DNA of 5,348 bases from Flavobacteriales bacterium UBA7382 (GCA_002469765.1 DKNS01000074.1:1-5348), one strand, 5' to 3'. Numbered from the stretch's first letter, positions 1-5,348 are shown. Translations and numbers: made by a program. Notes: a model not told the origin generated them from the letters alone.

Positions 1-65
1 TTTTATACTTCATTGCCTTATTTACTTTCAAAAAAAAAATAATGTTAAAAAAATAAACATTTAAA
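1..65. other. A/T-rich leader upstream of the tRNA gene
   Basis: This stretch is almost entirely A and T, with a run of ten A at 30-39 and seven A at 47-53, in sharp contrast to the G+C-rich genes around it. It holds no reading frame that looks like a gene and no hairpin that I can see. It probably contains the promoter or upstream activating A-tracts for the tRNA gene. However, I find no good match to the Bacteroidota -7 element (TAnnTTTG) with a correctly spaced TTG, so no promoter is placed. The upstream gene, if any, lies outside the window. Confidence 0.35.
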
Positions 66-150
66 GGAGAGGTGGCCGAGCGGCTTAAGGCGCACGCCTG
101 GAAAGCGTGTTGGGGGCAACCCCTCCAGGGTTCGAATCCCTGTCTCTCCG
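66..150 (+). tRNA. tRNA-Ser (anticodon GGA)
   Basis: A complete class II tRNA of 85 bases that reads the serine codons UCC and UCU. The acceptor stem pairs 66-72 with 143-149, with one G-T wobble at the inner end. The anticodon stem pairs 93-97 with 105-109 around the loop CTGGAAA, with anticodon GGA at 100-102. A long variable arm follows (G-run at 112-116 against C-run at 120-123), as expected for serine. The T arm is CAGGG, TTCGAAT, CCCTG at 126-142. The discriminator base is G150, a serine identity element. The next bases are CAG, so the 3' CCA is not encoded and must be added after transcription. The gene ends only 35 bases before the ExbB start codon, with no terminator between them. 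Confidence 0.97.
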
Positions 151-185
151 CAGTTCTAAATTTCATTCATCAACTTCAATTCGAC

Positions 186-1040
186 ATGAAGAATTTGTTT
201 GCCCTCCTCGCCATTGCAGGGCTCGTGATGTTCGCAGCTCCTGCAGCTGTGACTGCACAAGAAGAAGCGACCACAGAGCTGGTTGCGGACAGCGTAGCCC
301 TCGAGGCGGACACCGCTGCGGTGGACTCCATGGCCGTGGACACCATGGCTTCGGCCTTGGACACGGCTGTGCCTGCTGCTGAGCCTGTGGAAACCCGTGA
401 AGTGTTGAGCTTCCACCAAACCGTGAAGAAGTACTTCATCGAAGGTGGCGCAACCTTCATGGCGTTCGTATTGATCTGCTTGATCCTGGGCTTGGCCTTG
501 AGCATCGAGCGCATCATCTACCTCAACATGGCAACCACCAACACCGGCAAATTGATCGGTGGCATCGAGGAGGCCCTCGGCAAGGGCGTGGATGCAGCGA
601 AGGAAGTGTGCCGCAACACCCGCGGACCTGTGGCTTCCATCTTCTACCAAGGCCTCGACCGAAGCTCTGGCAGCTACGAAGAAGTGGCCAAAGCCATTGA
701 AGACTACGGCAGCGTGGAGATGTCCAAACTCGAGCGCGGACTGAGCTGGATCAGCTTGTTCATCGCCTTGGCCCCCATGCTGGGCTTCATGGGGACGGTG
801 ATCGGGATGATCTCGGCCTTTGATAAAATTGCGGAAGCCAACACCATCAACGCCTCCATCGTGGCGGGCGGAATCAAGGTGGCCTTGATCACCACCGTCT
901 CCGGTTTGATCGTGGCCATCATCCTTCAGATCTTCTACAACTACATCCTTTCCAAGATCGACAGCATCGTTCTCGACATGGAAGAGGCCAGCATGGACCT
1001 CGTGGACTTGTTGTACAAGCGCAACCTCGAAGGAAAATAA
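186..1040 (+). CDS. exbB: MotA/TolQ/ExbB family proton-channel protein
   Basis: A 284-residue inner-membrane subunit of a proton-driven ExbB-ExbD motor, which in known systems powers TonB-dependent outer-membrane transport. Residues 1-24 look like a signal peptide (MKN start, hydrophobic core, end AAVTA before QEE). An Ala/Asp/Val/Ser/Thr/Glu-rich linker runs to about residue 70. The first core helix is near 89-112 and is followed by a cytoplasmic loop of about 70 residues (113-185). Helices 2 and 3 lie near 187-209 and 230-252. The family signatures are clear: APMLGFMGTVIGM in helix 2 (T204 matches E. coli T148) and VALITTVSGL in helix 3 (T237 matches T181). The position of E. coli E176 is V232 here. 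I chose the start at 186 because it gives a signal peptide; an in-frame GTG at 72 lies inside the tRNA gene. The start has no Shine-Dalgarno sequence. TAAATTTC at 157-164 is one base from the Bacteroidota -7 element but lacks a spaced TTG. The gene may instead be read through from the tRNA. It is first in a four-gene cluster. Confidence 0.93.
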   Translation: MKNLFALLAIAGLVMFAAPAAVTAQEEATTELVADSVALEADTAAVDSMAVDTMASALDTAVPAAEPVETREVLSFHQTVKKYFIEGGATFMAFVLICLILGLALSIERIIYLNMATTNTGKLIGGIEEALGKGVDAAKEVCRNTRGPVASIFYQGLDRSSGSYEEVAKAIEDYGSVEMSKLERGLSWISLFIALAPMLGFMGTVIGMISAFDKIAEANTINASIVAGGIKVALITTVSGLIVAIILQIFYNYILSKIDSIVLDMEEASMDLVDLLYKRNLEGK

Positions 1041-1048
1041 TCCAAACC

Positions 1049-1516
1049 ATGGACGACAAGACCATCAAGACGGTCCTGTCCGCGGTGCGGATGTTGGTCA
1101 TCGTTGCCGGAGCCTTGCTCTGCGTGACGATCACCTCCAAAAGTGGTGCGGATGAGACCTTCGTGGAGGGTCAAGAACGCTACGGCGCCCTTCTTGACAA
1201 CCTCTTTTACATCATCTACGCTGTGGGCATCGCATGCGGTGCGGCTGCAGTGTTGTTTGGCCTTTACTTCTTCGCAACCAACCTCAAAGACCGCATGGGC
1301 ACACTCGCAGGGGTGGGTGCTTTCGCGGTGCTCGGGTTGATCAGTTACTACGCCTTGGCAGACCGCACGGTCCTCCGTGCCTACGAGGTGAGTGGCATCA
1401 CGGTCACCGAGGGCGAGAGTTGGTTTGCCGGTGGAGGCATGTACTTCGTGTACCTCCTCGGGGCTGCAGCCATTGCATCCATTGTGGTGGCCGAAGTGAA
1501 CAAAGCAATCAAGTAA
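1049..1516 (+). CDS. Four-helix membrane protein of unknown function in the ExbBD cluster
   Basis: A 155-residue protein that I cannot assign to a characterised family. Four hydrophobic segments are visible near residues 12-29, 52-75, 84-103 and 130-149. Between helices 1 and 2 is a short polar, acidic stretch (residues 31-51), and between helices 3 and 4 another polar loop (104-128) carrying the motif GESWFAGGG. The C-terminus is short and basic (NKAIK). It starts 8 bases after the exbB stop and ends 5 bases before the following exbD start, so it is almost certainly cotranscribed with them. From memory, flavobacterial exbB-exbD loci commonly carry a similar-sized membrane protein in this slot, which argues that it is a real and conserved part of the module. 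A role as an accessory subunit or assembly factor of the motor is inference from position only. No Shine-Dalgarno sequence at normal spacing is present; an AGGA at 1031-1034 is too far upstream. Confidence 0.85.
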   Translation: MDDKTIKTVLSAVRMLVIVAGALLCVTITSKSGADETFVEGQERYGALLDNLFYIIYAVGIACGAAAVLFGLYFFATNLKDRMGTLAGVGAFAVLGLISYYALADRTVLRAYEVSGITVTEGESWFAGGGMYFVYLLGAAAIASIVVAEVNKAIK

Positions 1517-1521
1517 GTTCC

Positions 1522-2349
1522 ATGGCACGCCGCGAATTGCAAGAAATCAATGCAGGCTCGATGGCGGACATCGCGTTTTTGCTCTTGATCTTTTGGTTGG
1601 TGACCACCACCATCGATTCAGACGAGGGCATCAAGCGTCAACTTCCGCCGCCGGTTCCGCCAGACATTGACGTGCCTCAAGCCAAGGAGCAGAACGTCTT
1701 CAATGTGAAGGTGAACTTCCTCGACCAGTTGCTGGTGGAGGGTGAGCCCCTGGACTTGGAACAACTGAAGGACAAGGCCAAGAACTTCCTCATCGCGACC
1801 GGCGACGGCGTGATGTCCCACCCCGTGGGGCCTCAAACCGTGAGCCGCAACCGTGAAGTGATCATGGTGACCGGCGCCAACGGCAAGACCAACGCGGCGT
1901 TCCCCGAGCGCGTGTGGGTGCGGAAGGGCGAAGTCAGGCTGCGCATCGCCGAGTACGAACAGTTTGTCGTGGCCGCCGACACCGACAGAAAGAAAGATGC
2001 GTTTGGCAAGGTGCTCGACAATTGGCGCCAAAAGCTGACCACCATCGAATTGTTGGGCGGCGACTACAAGGAGCTCCCTTCGTCGGCCTTGATTTCCATG
2101 CAGAACGACAACAACACCACTTACAACACGTACCTCTCGGTGCAGAACGAATTGCAGTCTGCGGTGAACGAGCTGCGTGACGAGTTGGCGTTGGAGAAGT
2201 TTGGCATGAGCTACTCTCAGATGGAAGACATCTACGACCGCAACAAAGAGGACAAGAAGACTCTGGATAAAATCACCGCCGTACGTTCGGTGTACCCGCA
2301 GCGGATTTCCGAGGCGGAGCCACGCGACGCCAGCGCCAACTACTACTGA
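1522..2349 (+). CDS. exbD: ExbD/TolR family biopolymer transporter, long form with insertion
   Basis: A 275-residue ExbD-type subunit. It has a short basic cytoplasmic N-terminus (MARRELQ), one transmembrane helix at about 14-30, and a large region expected to be periplasmic. The proton-carrying aspartate of the family is D16 in SMADIAFLLLIFWLV, equivalent to D25 of E. coli ExbD. A proline-rich segment (LPPPVPPDIDVP, 41-52) follows the helix, then the ExbD beta/alpha part (58-90). Residues around 91-185 form an extra block not present in short ExbDs. The C-terminal part (ISMQNDNNTTYNTYLSVQNE onward, 191-275) matches the extended Bacteroidota ExbD type and ends in SEAEPRD. Classical ExbD is about 140 residues, so this protein is nearly twice that. 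I chose the start at 1522 because an upstream in-frame ATG at 1234 would overlap most of the preceding gene and add sequence unlike the family. The neighbouring second ExbD starts 2 bases after its stop. No Shine-Dalgarno sequence is visible. Confidence 0.92.
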   Translation: MARRELQEINAGSMADIAFLLLIFWLVTTTIDSDEGIKRQLPPPVPPDIDVPQAKEQNVFNVKVNFLDQLLVEGEPLDLEQLKDKAKNFLIATGDGVMSHPVGPQTVSRNREVIMVTGANGKTNAAFPERVWVRKGEVRLRIAEYEQFVVAADTDRKKDAFGKVLDNWRQKLTTIELLGGDYKELPSSALISMQNDNNTTYNTYLSVQNELQSAVNELRDELALEKFGMSYSQMEDIYDRNKEDKKTLDKITAVRSVYPQRISEAEPRDASANYY

Positions 2350-2351
2350 TC

Positions 2352-2828
2352 ATGGGAAAGTTTCGCAAAGGAGGCAAGCGTGAAATGGGGACCATCTCGA
2401 CGGCATCTCTTCCAGACATCGTGTTCATGTTGCTCTTTTTCTTCATGGTGGCCACGGTGCTGCGGACTGAGGAGGAAAAGGTTCGTGTGATCCGTCCAGA
2501 AGCCTCGGAGCTTTACAAAATTGAGAAGAAGCACCTCATCCGCTACGTGAACATCGGACCCCCGATGGACCGTCGCTACGGCACAGAGCCTGTGGTGCAG
2601 CTCAACGACCAGTTCTCCAACGCAGGCGTCATCCAAGATTGGATCGTCAAGGAGCGCACCACCCTCGCTGAAGCGGAGCAAAGCAAGATGTGGGTGTCGT
2701 TGAAGGTTGACAAAGACACCAAGATGGGTGTGGTGACCTCGGTGAAGCAGGAGCTTCGGAAGGCGTCGGCCCTGAAGGTGCTCTACTCGGCGTCTAGCCG
2801 CGACCGCACTGGAAGCGCGGAATACTGA
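2352..2828 (+). CDS. exbD: ExbD/TolR family biopolymer transporter, short form
   Basis: A 158-residue second ExbD-type subunit, clearly different from the first. A basic cytoplasmic tail (MGKFRKGGKR) precedes a single transmembrane helix at about 21-37, with the conserved aspartate D22 in SLPDIVFMLLFFFMV. The remaining residues (about 38-158) are expected to be periplasmic. They include a QLND motif near residue 82 and a KMGVVTSVKQELRKA segment typical of the ExbD C-terminal helix. The length is close to that of classical ExbD, with no insertion. The start follows the previous stop by only 2 bases, so translational coupling is likely in the absence of a Shine-Dalgarno sequence. A later in-frame ATG (residue 12) would remove the basic tail, so the first ATG is preferred. 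Having two non-identical ExbDs beside one ExbB suggests that both enter the same motor or alternate in it, which is inference. It is the last gene of the cluster and is followed by a terminator. Confidence 0.92.
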   Translation: MGKFRKGGKREMGTISTASLPDIVFMLLFFFMVATVLRTEEEKVRVIRPEASELYKIEKKHLIRYVNIGPPMDRRYGTEPVVQLNDQFSNAGVIQDWIVKERTTLAEAEQSKMWVSLKVDKDTKMGVVTSVKQELRKASALKVLYSASSRDRTGSAEY

Positions 2829-2849
2829 TTCGAACCCAACCCGAATGTG

Positions 2850-2878
2850 AAAAGCCCTGGCCACCAGCCGGGGCTTTT
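2850..2878. terminator. Stem-loop terminator between convergent genes, probably bidirectional
   Basis: The arm AAAAGCCCTGG (2850-2860) pairs with CCGGGGCTTTT (2868-2878), giving an 11-base-pair stem with one T-G wobble and a 7-base loop. On the plus strand the stem runs into a T-tract (2875-2879), as an intrinsic terminator should, 21 bases after the second exbD stop. Because the 5' arm begins with four A, the minus strand also reads as a G+C stem followed by T. The dehydrogenase stop codon lies 31 bases away on the other side, so the element probably serves both converging transcripts. Confidence 0.88.
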
Positions 2879-2909
2879 TGTGTCCTCAAGCAAACGAGGG
2901 CCAGCGTTG

Positions 2910-3896
2910 TCAACCCAAGATTTTGTCGGCCAGGACCGCACTGAGCTTCACCAAGCTCTCTTCCGTCCATCCCGCCACATGCGGCGTCAAAAGCACGCGA
3001 CGGTCGTTCAGGAGGCGCTGAAAAGCCGCCCTGGCCTCGGGGTCGGTGATCTCGGACAGGGACTCAAGAGACCGCCCTTCAAATTCCAACACGTCGAGGC
3101 CTGCCCGCCAGACCTTGCCTGCGTCGAGGGCGTCGAGAAGAGACGCGGTGCGCACAATGGGCCCGCGCGCGGTGTTGAGCAGCACGATGGGCTTGGCCCA
3201 CTTGGCCAGCCACGCGGCATCCACCAAGCCCTTGGTTTCCTCGGTCCAGGGCAAGTGCAGACTCACAACGTCCGCCTCGGCCTGAAGTGTTTCCAACGAA
3301 GCAGGTGTCACGTGGGAAAGCGGGCACATGATGGAAGGATTGTCGCCCCAGCCCTCCTTGTGCTTGTCGTAGGCGAGGACCCGGCAGCCGAAGCCGCCCA
3401 AGCGTTGGGCGAAGGCGTGGCCCATGTGGCCGTACCCCACGATGCCCACGGTCATGCTCTTCAATTCACGGCCCCTGTGGGCTTCCCTCAACCACTGGCG
3501 TTCCCGAATCGTGGCATCGCCGGATTGGATGTGGTTGAGGAGGTTCAGCAGAAGTCCTGTGGCGTGCTCGGCCACGGCATCGCGGTTGCCCTCGGGACTG
3601 CTGTGCACCTTGACGCCCAGCTTGGCTGCGGCGTCGAGGTCGATGTTTTCAAGCCCTGATCCGCTGCGCGCGATCCACTTCAAGTCAGGCAAGGCGTGCA
3701 GGAGCTCGGCCGTCAACCGGATTCGGCTGCGAAGCACGAGGGCGTGGACGGGCGTGGTTTGGGCTGCGGCAAGCAACTTCTTCCGGCTCAGGGTCGTCGC
3801 GTCATGGCACACCATGCCGGCCGCTTCAAGCCGCGCTTGGAGGACCGGGTGCACCGTGTCGAGAAACCAAACGTGGAAGTCCGCCCCGCGTGCCAT
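2910..3896 (-). CDS. D-2-hydroxyacid dehydrogenase, phosphoglycerate-dehydrogenase-like
   Basis: A 328-residue cytoplasmic NAD-dependent oxidoreductase that interconverts a 2-hydroxy acid and its 2-keto acid. The fold order is the family's: N-terminal catalytic half (about 1-105), NAD-binding domain (about 106-305), and return to the catalytic domain. Visible motifs are the substrate-carboxylate loop RSGSGLENID (77-86), the dinucleotide loop GYGHMG (154-159) and D177 at the end of the next strand, which favours NAD over NADP. The catalytic trio is R244 (NTARGPI), E273 (DVLEFE) and H306 (TPHVAGWT). The protein lacks the C-terminal ACT domain of E. coli SerA, so serine feedback control is not expected. 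The Glu-to-His spacing is 33 residues against 23 in E. coli SerA. The true substrate (3-phosphoglycerate, glyoxylate/hydroxypyruvate or another) cannot be told from the sequence. The gene starts 5 bases after the mgtE stop and is probably cotranscribed with it. No Shine-Dalgarno sequence is visible. Confidence 0.9.
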   Translation of the reverse strand: MARGADFHVWFLDTVHPVLQARLEAAGMVCHDATTLSRKKLLAAAQTTPVHALVLRSRIRLTAELLHALPDLKWIARSGSGLENIDLDAAAKLGVKVHSSPEGNRDAVAEHATGLLLNLLNHIQSGDATIRERQWLREAHRGRELKSMTVGIVGYGHMGHAFAQRLGGFGCRVLAYDKHKEGWGDNPSIMCPLSHVTPASLETLQAEADVVSLHLPWTEETKGLVDAAWLAKWAKPIVLLNTARGPIVRTASLLDALDAGKVWRAGLDVLEFEGRSLESLSEITDPEARAAFQRLLNDRRVLLTPHVAGWTEESLVKLSAVLADKILG

Positions 3897-3901
3897 TCGC
3901 G

Positions 3902-5263
3902 TCAGGCCATGAGGCTCGCCACGAACGAGCCGATGCTGAAGTAAATAACCAGCCCCATGATGTCGTTGGCGGTCGTGATGAAGGGGCCTGTGGCCAAAGC
4001 GGGGTCAATGTTCCGCTTGTCCAGCATCAGAGGCACGAACGCCCCAAAAAGCGCGGCAAAGACGATCACACAGAGCAGGGACGCGCTGACGGTGGTGCTG
4101 AGGGTCCACCCAAATCCGAGCGCGACGCTGGTGAACAGAATGACCGCGGAGCAAATCAATCCGTTCACGAGGCCCACGCTCAGTTCCTTCAGCAAGCGAC
4201 CCACGAGGTTGCCCATGTTCACGTTGGCGGAAGCCAATCCCTGGACCACGATGGCTGAGGATTGCACACCGACGTTGCCTCCCATCGCCGCGATGAGCGG
4301 GATGAAGAGGGCCATCTCGGGGTTGTTTTCGATGTCGAAGGCGCCGATGACATAGGCGCCGCCGATGCCGCCGCCGAGTCCAATGAGGAGCCATGGAAGT
4401 CGTGCCCGGGTCAGGGCCCATACACTGTCCTTGCTTTCTACGTCTTCCGAGATCCCGGAGGCGAGCTGGTAGTCTCGCTCGGCGTCTTCAATCAGGACGT
4501 CGACCGCGTCGTCGATGGTGATTCGGCCGAGCAGCAGTCCCGCTTCGTCGACCACAGGCAGTGCCACGAGGTTGTAGCGCTCCATCATCTTCACGACCAC
4601 CTCTTCCGACTCGTCGGCTTGGACGGTGACGAGGTCGTCGCCGTCCTTGAGGTCGCGCAGGACGCTGCGCGCACTTGACGCGTTGAGCAGGAGGCTTTTG
4701 AGCGACAGACGGCCGTTGAGCCTGCCAGATTCGTCGACGACGTAGATGGTGTAAATGTTGTCGACGTCGGAGGCCTGGGCACGGATTTCACGGATGGCAC
4801 GTGCCACCGTCCAGTCCTCCTGGACTTTCACGAGTTCCACGGCCATCAAGGCGCCTGCGGTGCCCTCTTCATAGTTCAGCAATTCCCGGACGTCGGAGGC
4901 TGACACTTGGTCGTCCACGAGGCGGAGGGCTTCTTCGACTTTGGCCTCGGGCAAGTCCGCCAACGCGTCGGCCGCGTCGTCGCTTTCCAACCCTTCGATG
5001 ACGTCCTCGGCAATTTCCTTGGAGCTCAAGGAACTCAGAAGTTCTTCCCGGATGTCTTCCTCGAGCTCGGCGATGACCTCTGACCGTTGGTCTGGGTCCA
5101 GCAAGCGGTAGAGGTACAGGGTCTCCTCACGCTTGAGCGCGTCGAAGATGTCGGCCACGTCCTTGGGGTGGATTTCACCCAAAGTCGCCGCCAACTTCAC
5201 GTCCTTGCCCGACTCGATTTGAGCCTGCAGGTGGTCGAGGAAGTCCTGTGTCAGCTCAAGCAT
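3902..5263 (-). CDS. mgtE: MgtE family magnesium channel/transporter
   Basis: A complete 453-residue inner-membrane Mg2+ channel, almost the length of the structurally known Thermus thermophilus MgtE (450). The order is an acidic helical N-domain (about 25-130), the linker motif YEEGTAGALM (131-140), a pair of CBS domains (about 141-260), a connecting helix with LTRARLPWL (284-292), and five membrane helices near 287-308, 315-345, 358-382, 388-412 and 424-452. The signature PLIAAMGGNVGVQSS begins at P322, and DPALATGPF begins at D420. D434 in TTANDIMGL corresponds to the pore aspartate D432 of the Thermus protein. In the known family, Mg2+ bound between the acidic N and CBS domains closes the pore, and the many Asp/Glu residues here fit such gating. 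No key residue appears to be missing. The gene lies 33 bases downstream of the probable tadA and 5 bases upstream of the dehydrogenase. The start at 5263 begins a family-like N-terminus; no Shine-Dalgarno sequence is seen. Confidence 0.96.
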   Translation of the reverse strand: MLELTQDFLDHLQAQIESGKDVKLAATLGEIHPKDVADIFDALKREETLYLYRLLDPDQRSEVIAELEEDIREELLSSLSSKEIAEDVIEGLESDDAADALADLPEAKVEEALRLVDDQVSASDVRELLNYEEGTAGALMAVELVKVQEDWTVARAIREIRAQASDVDNIYTIYVVDESGRLNGRLSLKSLLLNASSARSVLRDLKDGDDLVTVQADESEEVVVKMMERYNLVALPVVDEAGLLLGRITIDDAVDVLIEDAERDYQLASGISEDVESKDSVWALTRARLPWLLIGLGGGIGGAYVIGAFDIENNPEMALFIPLIAAMGGNVGVQSSAIVVQGLASANVNMGNLVGRLLKELSVGLVNGLICSAVILFTSVALGFGWTLSTTVSASLLCVIVFAALFGAFVPLMLDKRNIDPALATGPFITTANDIMGLVIYFSIGSFVASLMA

Positions 5264-5267
5264 GGTC

Positions 5268-5275
5268 CAAAGGTA
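5268..5275 (-). promoter_or_regulatory. Possible Bacteroidota -7 promoter element before mgtE
   Basis: On the minus strand this reads TACCTTTG, a full match to the Bacteroidota -7 consensus TAnnTTTG. It ends only 4 bases before the mgtE start codon, so transcription from it would begin at or just inside the start codon and give a nearly leaderless mRNA. No TTG lies at the usual distance upstream (the nearest is at 5284-5286, only 8 bases away). The match could be chance, with mgtE simply cotranscribed with tadA. Confidence 0.25.
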
Positions 5276-5296
5276 AGGGCCCGCAAGGTGTGGGAA

Positions 5297-5348
5297 TCAC
5301 CTCTTTGCCCGGAAGAAGGCGGTCAAGAGGGCCGCAGCTTCGTCCGCC
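5297..5348 (-). CDS. tadA: Probable tRNA adenosine deaminase, C-terminal end only (cut by window edge)
   Basis: Only the last 16 codons and the TGA stop (5297-5299) are in the window; the rest lies beyond base 5348. The readable residues are ADEAAALLTAFFRAKR. This pattern, a small acidic start, then a leucine pair, then FF followed by basic residues at the very end, is what I know from the C-terminal helix of bacterial TadA, particularly from Bacteroidota. TadA converts the wobble adenosine of tRNA-Arg(ACG) to inosine. The zinc-binding and catalytic motifs (HAE, PCxxC) are outside the window, so the identification rests on a short tail alone. The gene reads in the same direction as mgtE, 33 bases upstream of it. 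Confidence 0.55.
   Translation of the reverse strand, partial: ADEAAALLTAFFRAKR

Noticed and set aside
72..185. An N-terminal extension of ExbB starting at the in-frame GTG at 72.
   Set aside because: These codons lie inside the tRNA-Ser gene and the short spacer. Starting at 186 restores a normal signal peptide, so the extension is an artefact of an open frame.
1234..1521. A longer form of the first ExbD starting at the in-frame ATG at 1234.
   Set aside because: The extra 96 codons overlap the unknown membrane protein gene out of frame and encode an Arg/His/Cys-rich stretch, whereas the ATG at 1522 gives the family's normal N-terminus just before the transmembrane helix.
941..1528. A 195-codon open frame on the minus strand under the exbB end and the unknown membrane protein gene.
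   Set aside because: The product is rich in His and Cys and shows no domain, and it overlaps two well-supported plus-strand genes. The plus-strand frame shows clean membrane helices and operon spacing, so the minus frame is a shadow.
1873..1893. The stretch VTGANGKTN in the ExbD insertion resembles the nucleotide-binding loop of Mur ligases (VTGTNGKT).
   Set aside because: The segment should be periplasmic, where ATP is absent, and no other Mur-ligase motif is nearby. The likeness covers only about eight residues, so it is taken as chance.
2847..3659. A long open frame on the plus strand opposite the dehydrogenase gene (270 codons).
   Set aside because: It is antisense to a gene with complete catalytic motifs, begins inside the terminator hairpin region, and its Pro/Gly/His/Arg/Gln-rich product resembles no family. 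G+C-rich genes often produce such shadow frames.
5264..5296. A possible magnesium-responsive leader or riboswitch upstream of mgtE.
   Set aside because: The space between tadA and mgtE is only 33 bases, far too short for a known Mg2+ riboswitch, and no hairpin with a T-tract is visible in it.

Overview
The window most likely comes from a member of the Bacteroidota, and within it a Flavobacteriales-like bacterium with fairly high G+C. The evidence is the gene order ExbB, small membrane protein, long ExbD, short ExbD, whose protein sequences resemble what I remember of flavobacterial homologues. In addition, none of the five complete genes has a convincing Shine-Dalgarno sequence, which is typical of this phylum. 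The genus cannot be assigned from the sequence alone.

Layout. Bases 1-65 are a strikingly A/T-rich leader. A complete tRNA-Ser(GGA) gene follows at 66-150. A tightly packed plus-strand cluster then runs from 186 to 2828: a proton-channel subunit of the MotA/TolQ/ExbB family, a four-helix membrane protein of unknown function, and two different ExbD-type subunits, with gaps of 8, 5 and 2 bases. A strong stem-loop at 2850-2878 closes this cluster and can probably also stop transcription arriving from the other side. Three minus-strand genes converge on it, in transcription order: the last 16 codons of a probable tRNA adenosine deaminase (tadA, cut by the window edge), an MgtE magnesium channel/transporter, and a D-2-hydroxyacid dehydrogenase. 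The mgtE and dehydrogenase genes are 5 bases apart.

How the genes work together. ExbB and ExbD proteins form an inner-membrane, proton-driven motor that normally energises outer-membrane import through TonB, or a related envelope process. No TonB gene lies in the window, so the output of this motor cannot be read here. The unknown four-helix protein sits inside the cluster and is the best candidate for an extra motor component or assembly factor. The minus-strand genes look like housekeeping: magnesium homeostasis, a metabolic dehydrogenase and tRNA wobble editing, with no obvious functional link to the motor.

Overall this is a normal chromosomal region. I see no mobile element, CRISPR array, phage gene or defence system. 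The points most worth attention are the unknown membrane protein, a large insertion in the first ExbD, and the absence from ExbB helix 3 of an acidic residue known from E. coli ExbB.
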